Shown: positions 26,175-39,461, numbered from the stretch's first letter. The stretch: DNA of 64,000 nt from Primulina eburnea (GCF_022965805.1 NC_133106.1:38505881-38569880), one strand, 5' to 3'. The notes: a model not told the origin generated them from the letters alone. Numbers and translations: made by a program.

Positions 26175-26775
26175 AAGGGTGTCAAAATACGACACGATCC
26201 GTCAACCCGACACGACCCAACACGAAAAAAATCAGGTATGGGTTGGGGTTTTTCGGGTTGGAGTTGGATTCGGGTTGGGTGGATTCGGGTTAGTGTCATG
26301 TTAGGCGGGTTTCGGGTTGCGTCGCGGGTTGACCCGTGAACTTTTTTTTTAAATATTAGCTGTATTTTTATATATTGTATGTTTGAACAAAATTTATTAT
26401 ATATTTATATGATAAATTTTCATCATTTAATATTTATTTTGCATATTTTTATTTTTTTAATAATTTTTTATTTGATTTAGTAAATATACTTTTAATTTTC
26501 TACGATTAAACTTTCAAATTTAAATCGAAAATTTTGTTATTACGTGTTTGAATTAAAATATTATGAGTATTTTTTTATTTTTTTGAATTTTTTTAAAAAT
26601 TTTAAAAAAAATTAATGAAATTCGGGTTAGACGGGTTGAGTCGGGTTATACGGGTTCGTGTTCGAGTTGAAGGTTTTCGGGTTGCTTCGGGTTGGGTTCG
26701 GGTTGAAAAAAAAAAAAAAAAAAAATTTTGCGGGGTGACCTGAAACCCGACCCGACCCACCCGATTGACACCCCT
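26175..26775. mobile_element. MITE with AGGGGTGTCAA termini
   Basis: About 600 bp flanked by inverted ends AAGGGTGTCAA (26175) and TTGACACCCCT (26765-26775). Just inside each end are GGGTT/CGACCC-rich arms (GGGTTGGGTTCGGGTT and its complement), so the element can fold into a long stem around an AT-rich centre. Ends and structure resemble a common plant non-autonomous hAT-like MITE. I could not see a convincing 8-bp target duplication, so the superfamily is tentative. It abuts the 3' end of the PPR pseudogene. Confidence 0.6.
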
Positions 26776-26776
26776 A

Positions 26777-27886
26777 AGAGAGAGTATATCTCAGAGTCAT
26801 GTAAGCAAAATACTCACGACCCTTCTCTAAGTCATTCATGTGCAGGCAAGCACACAAGATGCCTACAAAAGAGATGCCATTCGCAAGAGCATTAATGGCT
26901 TCATGATCACGTCCATGAACACCAAGACTAGTGATAATCGCATTCCATGTAGCTAACACTCATATCCTCCATACTTTCAAAGACTGGTTTAGCATGCTCC
27001 AAACTACCTACCACATTTGCCATACATGTCAACCAATGCCGTCCCAAGAAAAAAAAGCCCGATCTCAAATCCATTCTTGATCGCAAAGTCGTGCACCCAA
27101 CAACCCAATTCAAGGCTCCCTATTTCGGTGCTAGCCGCGAGAAGACCAACAAGTGTGTGCTCATTCGGGCTCGCATTATCACCCTGTGACAATAGTAGTC
27201 CAGGATACTAGATTTTTTCCACACATTTTATGAAACACCTTGATCCCATAATCCAAAACCCCGCACTTGAAAAACAAATCAATCAAACGTTATCCAAATA
27301 CACATCTCCATAAAACCCGGTTTTAATCGCAAGCCCTTGAACCTCCTTCGCCTTTTCAACACAGGCAAAATCCGAACAAGCTTTCATTAATTACAAATGT
27401 GATCCGGAACTTGTCCAATCTCACCCCGTCACAAACCATCAAATTATACAAAAGAATAGCTCGACGTTAGTTGTCTCACATCCATCCGATAAAATATCTG
27501 AAAGTTGCATATATTAGCTGGACTATTTTTTTTAGAGTGACATAAGAATGTGTTATTGTTTCAATTCGGTTGGATAAAATCCCCGGCCTCCTAGCTTTTG
27601 AAATCTCTAATCCAACTTCCCATAAGAGGAACAAAGCCGAAGCAATCTCGTTGCAATCAATTCACAACCATAAAACCCATTTCTGATCATTCTACCATGT
27701 ATCCGCCTCAGCTGTCCGAAGCTGCTGCATTTCTGCAGAAAAATAAAGGCATCTTGAGAAGTGAAACTGGGTTTGGAACTTGACTGCAAGTTTCTTGATC
27801 AGGGCAAAACATGGGGATAGCTTACTGAAAGGCATCCGACCATCATAGAGCGGTAGATGCTTGAATTGACGTCTGCTAGAGCACAA
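26777..27886 (-). pseudogene. pentatricopeptide repeat (PPR) gene remnant
   Basis: The minus strand carries PPR-type segments in several frames. HGRMIRNGFYGCELIATRLL lies near 27700, EVQGLAIKTGFYGDVYLDN near 27330 and KCGVLDYGIKVFHKM near 27250. SPNEHTLVGLLAASTEIGSL is near 27150, GTALVDMYGKCG near 27020, and TWNAIITSLGVHGRDHEAI near 26930. Frameshifts and stops separate them, and no open frame spans more than one repeat or so. The order matches a PLS-type organellar RNA-binding PPR protein read 5' to 3' on the minus strand. The 3' end is cut where the MITE begins. Confidence 0.8.
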
Positions 27887-28321
27887 AAATGGATTTTTTG
27901 AAAGGAAGGAGAATGAGACTTAAGATCGTTAAGCTATTGTGTCGTGTGGCCCTTTACATGCTCATCTTTCTCCAATCTTAAATAGAATCATTTTGTAAAA
28001 TGAACTCGATTCGGGTCCCCAACATTGGCCCATTTACCAAACCCATATCTATGTCGGGTCTCAATCATTTGACAGTAGTGAAAAATATTGTACATCAATT
28101 AAAATTTAAATTAAAACTTCATAATAAGTGTTGTCCTTACCCTGAACAAACTTTGCTAATGCTGCTTGTATTAGGATAGAAGAATTTGATTTGCAAACAG
28201 GAGTGATTGACCAAAGAAATCAACTAAATCTATATCCTTATTGTTTGAAAATACTCCAGCTTTCTGACTAGAGTTGGTAGTTACATTCCGTCTTCAAGAC
28301 CCCATAAGAGTTGAAAATAGT
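27887..28321. other. intergenic upstream of PPR remnant
   Basis: No gene supported. It separates the PPR remnant from the inserted mitochondrial rRNA fragment. Confidence 0.5.
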
Positions 28322-28606
28322 TTCGTTTAGTACGAGATCGCTTCACACCTCGCGGCGATGCTTACACCTCTCGCTTATCGAAGTTTAGTTTAAAAACCTC
28401 GTCCAAGAACTTGCATAGAGAAGGGTTTCCCGGATTTCCCGCAACACAGTAGTTCTTCCAAACTAACTTAGATGTCTGACGCTGCTATTGGCATAACAAC
28501 TGATAGACCATAAATTGGTCCAACCCAATCCTCTTGTACTAGAGTTGGCTCCTCGCAATACTCCCTTTAACATCATAAGAACTGAACTGTCTCACGGCGT
28601 TCTAAA
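28322..28606 (-). pseudogene. rrn26: nuclear copy of mitochondrial 26S rRNA 3' end (NUMT)
   Basis: The minus strand reads like the 3' end of large-subunit rRNA: GTGAGACAGTTCAGTTCTTA, then GGGAGTATTGCGAGGAGCC, GTACAAGAGGATTGGGTTGG, GTTGTTATGCCAATAGCAGC, GTGTTGCGGGAAATCC, and finally GAAGCGATCTCGTACTAAAC. The phrase TTATGCCAATAGCAGC and the ending match plant mitochondrial 26S as I recall it, not nuclear 25S. Many differences are C-to-T or G-to-A, as expected after transfer to methylated nuclear DNA. It is about 285 bp, non-functional, and lies between the PPR remnant and the Raf-like kinase. Confidence 0.75.
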
Positions 28607-28718
28607 ATTAAATTCGAATCTGTCTACAAAAAATTAATTTACAACATTTTGAGAATGAAGTATAACAGGGAAATGTATTTTCTTAGTCTACTTCAGCTAT
28701 CAAATACGATTTTTAGGC

Positions 28719-31700
28719 TCATCTTTTGACTCTACTGAATTTCTTTGGTTGGAGAGCAGTGGACATAGCACGAAGTCTGTTTGTTATTTCTGTAAAAGAA
28801 GGCCTGATAGCAGGATCATGTGTCCAGCATTCTTCCATCAAATTTCTCCATTCTTCGTCGCACCGTTCCGGGATCGGTGGCCGAAGTGTATTATTTACAA
28901 TCCCACCTTCATATGTAGACCAAGATAAATACATCAGGGAAAAGATGATGATTCATTATCAAGAAACTAGATTGATGTTTTTATAAGATCTTCTCAACTG
29001 CATTGCTTGATGTAATCTGATCAGGCACATCCCAAAAATCATATTCAGAGATCAAGAAGAATACACATCAAGCTTACCAATAATAGCTCCACAATGCATG
29101 TTTGCATACGGTTCTTCGCCAGTCAAGATTTCCCACATAGCAATTCCGAACGAGAAAACATCAACCTGTGACATGTCATGAACCTTGAATCATTCCAAGT
29201 CTTTTAACGGAATCAGAAATATGTTAACTATGTTTCTTATGTTTTACTGTTTCATCACAAAAGCTTAAAGTATTTGTAACTTCGTCACTAAATCGTGCAA
29301 TTCAGTTCAGATTTTTGGTTAGTTTTACATACTTTTTCAGAAACTCGACTACTACTTCCATTTAGTAGCTCGGGAGCCATCCACGGAAGCGTTCCGCGCA
29401 CACCACCTGACACAAGGGTGTTCTGCTTGATTCTTGATAGTCCAAAATCGCCAACCTAATAATCAAATGTCTCTATCTGAGCTTCATTTCTCCACAAGAA
29501 TGATTTCTAAAGTTATAAATTATACACAAAGATCAAGGACTCACTTTGCACACGGGTCGATGTGGATCTCCTAAGTTTACCAGCAAATTATCACATTTTA
29601 AATCAAAATGAACAATGCTTTTCAAATGCAAGTACTCCATGCCAAAGGCAGCATCCAATGCAATTATCATTTTTTACGCCGATCAAGTGCCCTATCAGTA
29701 GAATTTGAACTCTCAAAAACAAATCTTGGGAAAAGAAAGTTCGATAGCATAGCCAAAAAAACTCACCTTTCTTTCTTTAATAGGACACGCCTTAACGATC
29801 CATTAGCCATGTACTCAGTTACAGTAGCTAACGTGGTTTCAGGTCCATCAGGAACAACTCCATAGAACGCTACTACATTTGGATGGTGAAGTTTGGAAAG
29901 AATTTGAGCCTCCCTCCAAAAATCTTTAGTCTGTGAAAAGTGGAAACAATAATTAGGACAGGATTTTAGTGTGTGCTTTCCATGTCGAAGTACAAGTAAA
30001 AAGGTTACAATTTACTGTGATTGAAGGGGGACAAACCAGTCTTTCTTGTTCTGAGGATCTCCCTGCAAAACAACTCTTCTTTATTCTCTTGATGGCAACA
30101 TCTGTTCCCCTCCACTTTCCATGATAAACAGTTCCAAATGTACCAGATCCCAACTCGTGTAGGTCTTCAAGATCAGCATTTTTAATGATCTGCAATATTG
30201 TACAAGACATTCATTCAAAATATCATAATGAACTGATATTCATGAGAGGAAGTTCCATTGAATTAATTACATGGAAAGTAGCTTACGCTACAACTATAAA
30301 ATAAATTTAGGCGTGAACCTGCAAACCATATATGCCAGCTTCCATTTCTATTATTGCAGCATCACTTATCGATTCATCCTTATTATCTTCATCAGCACTA
30401 AAAACCTACAAGAAACCGCACAAGTAAATTTTCTGATAAAACCAATTCTTGAATGTAGAAAATATGAGTGGCTAAGAAACTAATATATACATCATAGTCA
30501 GATTCGGGGATGACACTTCCAGTTTCAGTTTCTTGTCCGGGTGATTCTATCTCATCAATCGGTTCGTCCTGTACATGAGGAATAGCCTTAGAGGAGAACG
30601 GGACATCCAGTGGCACATGATCCGTCACATCTTCAACTATTACTGGAATTTCTGGTGTGCCGATTTTGTGAGGGTTCTGTAAAGGTTGAGAATGGATTTC
30701 TGATGGATTTTCCATATAATTAGACAATGAGGCAGGATTCTCGGGCCCTTGCATTTGTGGGATAGGGGTATGTGAACCAAGGTTTGAGTCTGGGAGACAT
30801 ATTATTTTTGGCAAATTCCATTTGTGCTCCACAAATTTGGCATCTGGAGCATAATCGGTGGTGGTGCCGCTTTGTTTCATACCTGTAACGAAAGAAGTGT
30901 CCTTGTTTTCAACCGAAACGGTTGTATCTAGACACCATTCAATATAATCCTCATTACCATTCACATTTTCTTGAGAGAGACAATTCTTATGCGAGAAAAC
31001 TTGATAATTCTCATCTGCCATCCGTTGTTGTTGTGATACTACCCTTAGTTGATATGAGCTGGAAACTTCTGAAGGCCTCTCTTCATACTGTCGCACAGTA
31101 TTTTTCGAACCTCTCCTATTAAAGTTACTTGGATCACATGATGGAAGATTCTCAAATTCTTTACTTGACTTCCGAAGGTGAGAGCCCATTGTAGGACTAC
31201 CTATCACTGGCACACGATAACCTGTGGCATCAGCCCATGAGGGGTGGTCGAAACCTGGGGCATCCATCACATTTGGATGAGAATATTCACAGTCATCATG
31301 ATACAAAACGTCTTCATAACGTTTTATGTAAGAATTCTTTGGCTCTTTAAACCGAACGGGAGACAGAGGAGGAGACAGAATATAAGATGCGTTAAGAAAT
31401 TGTGAAACAGGACTTGAAGGCCTAAATTTCAGATTTGTGGAGCTTCCTTCGCTTCTTTTCTCTTTACGATGATGTGATGATGGGGAGTCCCTCTGAATGG
31501 TAGGACTTCCATCCAGATTACTTCCCCTCTGGCTTGCCAAACTCTCCCGACTTGAGCTCCTTTGATGGCTTGGATCAAACATGCCATTTACCGCAACAAC
31601 ATACCGATCGGCATCACCTTTCTGTGTGGTCTTCGGGTCCAAAGAACACGAGCCTTCACCATCACTCGAAGAAACAAGAAATATTCTTAGTCTTTGAGAA

Positions 31701-32275
31701 CTTCTCTCTAAATCATGGTACTCTTCTATCATATGATGAAGATCCTCATCTGAAGAGACGGATATAAGTGCATCCAAGTCTTCACCAGGAAGCTGGTACT
31801 TAATTGTGTGAGCTTGATTACAAATTCCACAGGTCTTTCTCATAAGCTCGACATAAGTTACGTTTTTCCGAATAGATAAAATTTTCGTCTCTCCACCGAC
31901 ATATCTAAGCTTCCCATCATTCGGTCTCGGAAATATTCTTCCACTGAAGCTGCACAGAAATTTCATTTTTCCCGAGAACGAACCATCTGATGTTCTTGAT
32001 CCAGGATGACCTGTTAGATCCTCATACGCAAGATGGTGCTGATTCTGGGAAACATCCGAACATTGCTTATTCTTTGTATTACAATCTACCTCATTCACAA
32101 AAGGATTTCTTCTAGACATAACACGATCCCTCAAAAACTCAGGTGAAAATTCTTCACCAGTCTGAACAGAAACATTACGCTGGTATTCATTTCCATAGTT
32201 TAGATCACTTGGAGTGGCATTGGCTGAATCAGAACCTGTGTTTCGGCCATTCTCATTATAAAATTCGCTCTTCAT
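28719..32275 (-). CDS. PB1-domain Raf-like MAPKKK, frame broken by 1 nt
   Basis: Eight exons: 30491-32275, 30319-30405, 30037-30189, 29767-29930, 29545-29691, 29333-29455, 29078-29165 and 28719-28906. They start [11 protein letters not shown] and would give about 911 residues. The PB1 domain is at about 103-202 ([20 protein letters not shown]). A long disordered Ser/Pro-rich middle follows, then a C-terminal kinase with GSGTFGTVY (about 638), [28 protein letters not shown] and [10 protein letters not shown]. By family this is a B-group Raf-like kinase (B4 type by its catalytic loop), acting in osmotic or ABA-linked SnRK2 signalling. Exon 5 is one base short: CGT is followed by six A (29670-29675) and then TGATAA. 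Translation therefore stops near residue 738, before the catalytic loop. Whether this is real or an assembly homopolymer error is undecided. Confidence 0.87.
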
Positions 32276-34068
32276 TTTATCAATCAATGACGAATTTCAC
32301 TTGGCAGAAGCATTTTTTAGTATTTCCGGCTCATCCCTTGACCTAGTCTCCATTCAAATCCGTGCATCTTGGATTTTTCCCAGCATCACACGAAAACAAT
32401 TAGCAGTCCACAGCTTCTCATACGATCAAACTTCCTCTTTATCCTATCCGCTGAATAATTAGTAATTCCTTAAAGGGTGACACCTGGTTCAAACCGAGTT
32501 CTTTGAATATTCAAAAAACCATAAAGCTCCAATCAATCTGTTTCAACGAGGAAACATGAATGGAAATGTCAGATACAAGCATTTACAATCCAAAATTCGT
32601 TTGCACCGAAAAGAACATCTCAAGATGAAGAATTCATGGAAAGATTGTTTCAGTTTCTGACAGAAATTCTTTTCTTTTGGCAACTCCCTCCATTAAACCA
32701 ACAAAATAACAGAAGGTTGATGAAAAATCGAATACCTGTGTGTGTCTGGAAACACCAATTTCTTGCCCTTTTCCAAGTGCCTTTCTGGCTAAAATCAGGG
32801 TGGGAATCCAAAACACAAAAGAAAGACTTTGGGTATGGTGTCCGGTTTGTGGGGCAAAGATCGATCAAGAGAAAAGGGGGCATTGCATTGATTTCGGAGG
32901 AAAAAACCAAAAGTTATACATTTCTGCAAATAAATACCAATACAAAATAACGCGCCATTCTCGCGGCTTTTAACTGAAAAACTAATTTATGAACTCAAAA
33001 AGAGAAGAGACCCGTTTTTTTTAAAGTTTATAGTTATAATATTTTGTTCTACAGTTATTACCAAAATACTACATTTAATCATTAATATTAATATATGTGA
33101 CAAGTTCTAAAGTTTCTTAAGAATAATAATTCATCTTTCACATTTTTGGACCCTAATTTATATTTCGAAAGAAAGTTGAGCAAAGTGGCGTCAAAGTTGC
33201 TTCAAGAATTATTTGATACTACAAAATATCGGCTTACATGTTACTTTGGTTCCATATTTATGACAATGTCATTTTTTTAAAAAAAAATTACTAAATCTTT
33301 TTCACAATAGTAGATAAATAAATGAGTAGGCCTTTTTAAAGAGTCTCACGTATCTATATCTATGAAACGATTCGTTCCGATCTATATTTAAAGTCAAAAG
33401 TAATACCTTTTTTTATAAAACCAGCTGAGATCTATATCATAAAATTGGTGGTCTCATATGAGTTCTTATATAAAAATAAAATTTTAAAATATAGTTTAAA
33501 ATGCTATTTTTTCATTTGATATATTTTATCCAAATATTTGTGGATTAAATCAAAATATTTATAATTAAAATTCACGACCTAAATATCAGAGACATTAATT
33601 AAAATACCGTTTAAAAAGATGTACATTGATCTTAATTATTTTACGTAGCAAAGCCATTTTTCTATTAAATATATTTGGCTTCCCAATATTTGGTAAATTT
33701 TGGGGAGAAAAAATATTTGATTTTATTAAGGATCAACATTGCTTGCATCAGTGATTTTATTGCATCAATCCACGCGCAACTTCATTGCATTTGAAGCTAT
33801 TCATGAACTCAAAACTCACGAGCATGAATATCATCTCCGATCAAGCTCGAGCATCATTATTTTAAACTAAAACATCTAAAATTTTACTTGGAAATACTGC
33901 GCTGCACATCGCCATCGTATTGTGGTGATAAAAAAAAGAATCAGACAAAAACAAACCAAAAACAGTAGAAACACAATCAGAACATATATTTTTCTGTCTG
34001 CGGAGATGAGAGATGATAAATAGCGAAAGGCGAAGATAAATATGAAAGATTTGGTGTGTGCATAGCGT
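32276..34068. other. 5' region of Raf-like gene and intergenic DNA
   Basis: About 32276-32950 is GC-richer and probably holds the leader, possibly with an intron, of the Raf-like gene. The remainder is AT-rich with a degenerate repeat copy at 33325-33475 and the 3' flank of the KAB-like pseudogene. No additional gene is supported. Confidence 0.55.
33325..33475 (+). repeat. GTCTCAC-ended short repeat, degenerate copy 6
   Basis: Starts GAGTAGGCCTTTTTAAAGAG followed by TCTCACGTATCT, continues AAGTCAAAAGTAATACC and ends GTCTCATATGAGTTCTTAT. The middle is shortened. Confidence 0.5.
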
Positions 34069-34762
34069 CTACGGGTATGAATCTGGGCGCTTAGGCTTGG
34101 TTTAATTTGAACAATAGCCTCGATCTTCTCCACTACCGCTGGTGTGAGCAAAGGTATGGCATTAATAGCCTTCATGTTCTCTTGAATCTGCATTGATAAG
34201 AGATTAGCGTAAGAAACAAACGACAATTGATTTTGCATGTAGAAAAATAAATTAGTTCTCCAACTGTAATGATTTTAACCAAGTAGACATGATGACCATC
34301 AATGTTAATTTTAATCAGTGTAAATATCACGAAATCAACCGCAATATTGATTTAACTGTGGTAAGAAGTACTAAAATTAATTGCCCTAAGGAGACTAAGA
34401 ATAAAATGTTCCCTATCTAAAAATGCTAAAATCCTTGTTTAGAGGAAACAGGGGTGGCATTTTCTCAAGAAGCTAGTAAACCACTTTTGGCATTAAGCTG
34501 ACCTGAGCCTCTTTGGTGGCACCGGTGATGACAGAAGAGATGTTGGGATTTGAAGCACACCAAGCGATTGCGAGTTGAGATATAGGTACTCCTAGTTCAT
34601 CTGCAATGGGCTTCAATCCATTCACTTTTCTCAGAACATCATCTACCAATGATCTGCTGGCAAGATTCTGCAAAACATAATTTTACAGTTAGGCCTGGGT
34701 GTATAAAACACTAGACAAAAGCAAGAGAAAGGGTACGACGATGCCTCTATCGCCTCTATACC

Positions 34763-36196
34763 TGTAGTGACCCGTTCCAGAATCACCTACTAATCAAGAA
34801 CTAAGCATGCAATTAACTTAATTAATAATAATCAGAGATAACAGCGGAAATATGGCCGACGACAATAGTTATACAACCCAATCGAAATCAGAACAACTCA
34901 AAATATATTCGATACAACCATATCGAATAGAATAGTACTGAAAACTAAACCAACCAGCTACTCACTGTCCTCCTCCTGCTCTTCCTGAGCCATCCAACCT
35001 GAGGCCTGCCCCATGGGAATGGGGTGTCCAAGATAAACAAAACCGAGGACGTGAGCGATAAGAACGCCCAGTACAAAAGCATGAGTATACAAGCCTATAT
35101 GAAATGCACATGCTATGATATGATACCAGGGTAGTCAAGAAACAGGAGTAACAAAGGATCTCAAAATGCTCAGTCTAGAGGCGCCAAGTGGATAGTGCCG
35201 CGCGGTACTCCTCTGGGTCACTGCATCCACTACAAGAACAGACGTGGACCTAAAATGTCCCGGATCACCGAAGCCCTCCGGACCCGTCGGCCACTGTGTA
35301 CTCTCGGTGTCCATGCGTCCACAAGACAAGACAGGGCTGAGCGGCCCCACAAGATATAGCTTATCTCGAAAGAGATACAGCTCAACAGTAAAGGCTATCT
35401 CGAAGGAGATACGGCTCAACATGAAATGCAACATGCATCATAAAACGTGACATAATAGCATGCATCATATGACATATATCAATGCACCACATAATCATGC
35501 AACACATATAAGGATGTATACTCGACCAGGATATCTCGGATAGTACTTTCGTACCTCTATCACAGCAAGCCTAGCCTTACGCAACACCGCTAATCAGGTC
35601 TAGAACAAGCCTACGCATCAAAAGCATACCCAATGAACAATACTACCATGCTCGACTAGCAAAACCAGTACTACCAAAGGTTTAGGGTTTACCTTCGTCC
35701 GTCGACAGCCCTTTGATGTCGATTGCCTCGTAACTCAGGCGTCACTACGCTACTAATCCTGGCAGCTCTTGGCTAACGCTCGACCGACAAACTAACCCTA
35801 GAAACCTTCCAAACCTCTCAAAATGAGACACAACTTCAAGAATTGACAATACAAAATGAGGAAATCCGAGCACTATTTATAGGCTATGTTCGGATCCACC
35901 GAACCCACTTCGGAACGTCCGAACTCCCACGTGTCCATCGGCTCTTGACACCTCATGATCGGATCCACCGAACCTACACTTCGGATCATCCGAACTTGCA
36001 TGCAAACTGACGTGTCGATCAACTCTTGACACCTCATGATCGGATCCACCGAACCCACTTCGGATCGTCCGAACTCTTCGGTGCTACCGAACCATCTTCG
36101 GTCCGTCCGATCATGACCATGGTCAAAATTACACATTAAACCTTCTTAATCACCATTAATCCGTTAATTACCCAATTTGGAATTCGGGCTACTACA
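34763..36196 (-). repeat. 3' LTR of the Ty3 element
   Basis: It is the 3' LTR on the element strand. A TATA box (CTATAAATAG, about 35873-35882) lies within it. Upstream of that (35885-36115) is a U3 block of three or four imperfect repeats built on CGGATCCACCGAACC and TTCGGATCGTCCGAAC, likely enhancer repeats. Small spurious frames inside the LTR are not genes. Confidence 0.95.
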
Positions 36197-36362
36197 TTCT
36201 CCCCCCCTTAAAAAGATTTCGTCCTCGAAATCAAGTTTATAGGATGAACAAAAACTGAAATAACAACATTGTTATTATAACTCAATTTGTTGTTGAACAC
36301 AACTGATATTTGGATTACAACGGAAAAACACACACACCTCCATATTACAACCATAGTACAAC

Positions 36363-39251
36363 TCAAAAGAGCTCTGGATGCTCCGAACGCATACGACTTT
36401 CTAACTCCCAAGTGGCTTCTTCAGTGCCTCTGCGCTGCCACTGAACTAAGACAAGAGGAATGATCTTATTCCGCAATACCTTGTCTTTGCGATCGAGAAT
36501 CCGCACTGGTCGTTCCACGTAAGACAAATCCGAATTTAGTTGAACTTCAGAGGGATGCAAGATGTGAGACTCATCTGCTATGTATCGTCTCAACAAAGAT
36601 ACGTGGAACACATCGTGAATACTTGATAGGTACGGCGGCAATGCAAGTCTGTAAGCCAAATCTCCCACGCTTTCCAATATTTCAAATGGACCAATAAATC
36701 TCGGAGACAGCTTACCCTTGAGACCAAATCTCAAAATCCTGCGAAAAGGCGAAACTCGGAGAAACACTTTCTCACCTGGCTGAAAATAAAGAGGTCGCCG
36801 CTTGGTGTTCGCATAACTAGCCTGTCGATCCTGAGCGATCTTAATCCGTTTCTTGATTATTGCAACCTTATCAATAGCCTGCTGGACTAACTTCGGTCCC
36901 TCAACATGTCGTTCCCCAACTTCATCCCAAAATAATGGAGTACGACAACGTCGCCCATACAACGCCTCAAATGGTGCCATACCAATACTACGATGATAGC
37001 TGTTGTTGTACGCGAACTCAATCAAAGGCAAATGATCCTGCCAAGCGGTTCCGAAATCCATCACACAAGCTCGCATCATATCCTCAAGTGTACGGATAGT
37101 CCTCTCCGTCTGACCGTCGGTCTCTGGATGATAAGCTGTACTTAAACTTAGGGACGTACCCAATACCGCCTGGAAACTACCCCAAAATCGTGAGGTAAAA
37201 CGAGGATCTCTGTCACTGACAATACTAACTGGCACCCCATGCAAACGTACAATCTCTTGAATGTACAATCGAGCCATACGATCGAAAGTGAAATCACGGT
37301 TATATGGCAGAAAATGAGCAGACTTGGTGAGTCGATCCACCACTACCCAAATAGCATCACTATTCCTTGAAGACAATGGTAAGTGAGTAATGAAGTCCAT
37401 CGCGATATGCTCCCACTTCCATTCGGGAATAGGTAAGCTCAACAATAATCCTCCCGGTCGACGGTGCTCTGCCTTAACCTGCTGACAAACAAGACACTTG
37501 GAAACAAACTGATAAACGCTGCGCTTCATCCCTTTCCACCAAAATCGTGTCCTCAAATCTTTATACATCTTGTTGCTTCCCGGATGGACACTCAACTTGC
37601 TTCGATGAGCCTGAGCCAAGATCTCTTCCCTCAAAGTATCATCCTCTGGTACCACAACCCGATTAGACAAACACAGAAGACCATTAGACTGATAATGGAA
37701 ATTGCTATCTCCACCAACCAATCGGGCTAATCTCTGAGTCTTGAGATCAGACATCTGAGCATCTCGAATCCGAGCGAACAAAGCTGGCTCAGATAAAATG
37801 GTAGCAACACGAATGCTCTCCATACCTTTCCGATGTTTGAAATTAAATCCCAACGAACAACAATCCTGGATAGTACTAATCATAGCACTGGTCTGAAGTG
37901 CAGAGACTCTCACCTTGCGACTAAGAGCATCGGCTGTGAGATTCGCAGAGCCTGGATGGTATTTGATCTCGCAGTCATAATCTTTAAGTAGATCCATCCA
38001 ACGACGTTGTCTCATGTTCAACTCAGCCTGAGTGAACAGATATTTCAGACTTTTATGATCAATAAAAATTTCAAACTTAACCCCGTACAAGTAATGACGC
38101 CAGATCTTTAGCGCAAACACAATAGCAGCTAATTCTAGATCATGAATAGGGTACTTCTCCTCGTGAGGTTTTAACTGCCTGGATGCGTAAGCGATCACAT
38201 GACCAAGAAATACTACACGATCAATCCAGAACTCGCACTTACTCAGCTTAGCATACAATTGCTTTTCGCGAAGAATCTGCAACACAATCCTCAAGTGCTG
38301 GATATGCTCTTCCACACTGTGAGAATAAATCAAGATATCGTCGATGAAAACCACAACAAACTGATCTAGAAAATCCCGAAAGACTCGATTCATCAGATCC
38401 ATGAACACCGCTGGCGCATTCGTCAATCCAAATGGCATAACTAGAAACTCGTAATGCCCATATCGAGTACGAAATGCAGTCTTGGAAATATCATCATCTC
38501 TAACTCTCATCTGATGATAACCCGATCGCAAGTCAATCTTGGAGTAAACAGAGGTACCCTGAAGCTGATCGAACAAATCATCGATACGAGGTAATGGATA
38601 CTTGTTTTTGATCGTCACACGATTCAGCTGGCGATAATCAATGCACAATCGCATAGATCCATCTTTCTTCTTGACAAACAAGACTGGAGCTCCCCAAGGT
38701 GAAACACTCGGGCGAATATAACCTTTATCAAGAAGATCCTGCAATTGCTGCTTCAATTCTCTCATCTCTGACGGAGCAAGACGATAGGGTGCACGAGAAA
38801 TCGGTGCAGTCCCTGGCATTAACTCAATGCCAAATTCCACCTCTCTAACCGGAGGAAAACCAGGAATCTCATCTGGGAAAACATCAGGAAATTCACAAAC
38901 CACTGGAATATCCTCTATACCAACACTACCTGTGGATGAATCAATCGCATAGATGAGGTAGCCTTCCCCGCCCGACTCTAAAGCACGACAGGCTTTCAGA
39001 GCAGATACCACTGGCATCGGAGGTCGCGCTCCCTCACCATAGAAAAACCAACTAGAGCTCTCAGTCGTACGAAACTGAACAAGCTTCTGGTAACAATCCA
39101 CAGTAGCTCGGTAAGTAGTCAATAGGTCTATACCTAGAATACAATCAAAATCTTCCATCTCCAGGATTATAAGATTCGCAATCAATTCGTTACCCTCAAA
39201 ATCTAAGGGACAACCCATCACTAGACGCTTTGCTAACACCGAATGACCCAT
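36363..39251 (-). CDS. pol: truncated Ty3 Pol polyprotein (PR remnant, RT, RNase H remnant, integrase, chromodomain)
   Basis: A single open frame of 962 residues. In order: the C-terminal part of the protease (about 1-50), and reverse transcriptase with the [10 protein letters not shown] catalytic motif (about residue 303). An abrupt in-frame join follows, from VVFLGHVI to [20 protein letters not shown], that removes roughly 115 residues including the RNase H DAS region. Then come the RNase H tail, the zinc-binding integrase N-terminus, the integrase core ([16 protein letters not shown]), and a C-terminal chromodomain-like segment. The join is at a repeated VI, suggesting deletion at short homology. 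No gag or complete protease precedes it; only a gag start (MADHFGDESSQG) survives near 39380, out of frame. The product could not copy itself alone. Confidence 0.92.
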   Translation of the reverse strand: MGHSVLAKRLVMGCPLDFEGNELIANLIILEMEDFDCILGIDLLTTYRATVDCYQKLVQFRTTESSSWFFYGEGARPPMPVVSALKACRALESGGEGYLIYAIDSSTGSVGIEDIPVVCEFPDVFPDEIPGFPPVREVEFGIELMPGTAPISRAPYRLAPSEMRELKQQLQDLLDKGYIRPSVSPWGAPVLFVKKKDGSMRLCIDYRQLNRVTIKNKYPLPRIDDLFDQLQGTSVYSKIDLRSGYHQMRVRDDDISKTAFRTRYGHYEFLVMPFGLTNAPAVFMDLMNRVFRDFLDQFVVVFIDDILIYSHSVEEHIQHLRIVLQILREKQLYAKLSKCEFWIDRVVFLGHVIAYASRQLKPHEEKYPIHDLELAAIVFALKIWRHYLYGVKFEIFIDHKSLKYLFTQAELNMRQRRWMDLLKDYDCEIKYHPGSANLTADALSRKVRVSALQTSAMISTIQDCCSLGFNFKHRKGMESIRVATILSEPALFARIRDAQMSDLKTQRLARLVGGDSNFHYQSNGLLCLSNRVVVPEDDTLREEILAQAHRSKLSVHPGSNKMYKDLRTRFWWKGMKRSVYQFVSKCLVCQQVKAEHRRPGGLLLSLPIPEWKWEHIAMDFITHLPLSSRNSDAIWVVVDRLTKSAHFLPYNRDFTFDRMARLYIQEIVRLHGVPVSIVSDRDPRFTSRFWGSFQAVLGTSLSLSTAYHPETDGQTERTIRTLEDMMRACVMDFGTAWQDHLPLIEFAYNNSYHRSIGMAPFEALYGRRCRTPLFWDEVGERHVEGPKLVQQAIDKVAIIKKRIKIAQDRQASYANTKRRPLYFQPGEKVFLRVSPFRRILRFGLKGKLSPRFIGPFEILESVGDLAYRLALPPYLSSIHDVFHVSLLRRYIADESHILHPSEVQLNSDLSYVERPVRILDRKDKVLRNKIIPLVLVQWQRRGTEEATWELESRMRSEHPELF

Positions 39252-39461
39252 CGGGGTAGAAACGGAAAGAATGACGTCTAGAGAAACATACGGTAACTTA
39301 TGACGCTTAACAAATCGTCCTGGTCACCCCAACGACCTACACTTCCCTGACTACTCTCATCACCAAAGTGGTCAGCCATCGCTACAAGATAGAATGGGGA
39401 AAATGGTAAAATGGTCAACGAAAATCCCAAAACATAATCTATATCCCAAAATCGTAAGCAT

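Noticed and set aside
26175..26775. Considered as a solo LTR
   Set aside because: It does not have TG...CA ends. The termini are inverted repeats and the interior arms are complementary, which fits a MITE.
35135..36136. Small frames of 68-99 codons repeated at 39850-40851
   Set aside because: They lie wholly inside the LTRs and are repeated because the LTRs are. They are not genes.
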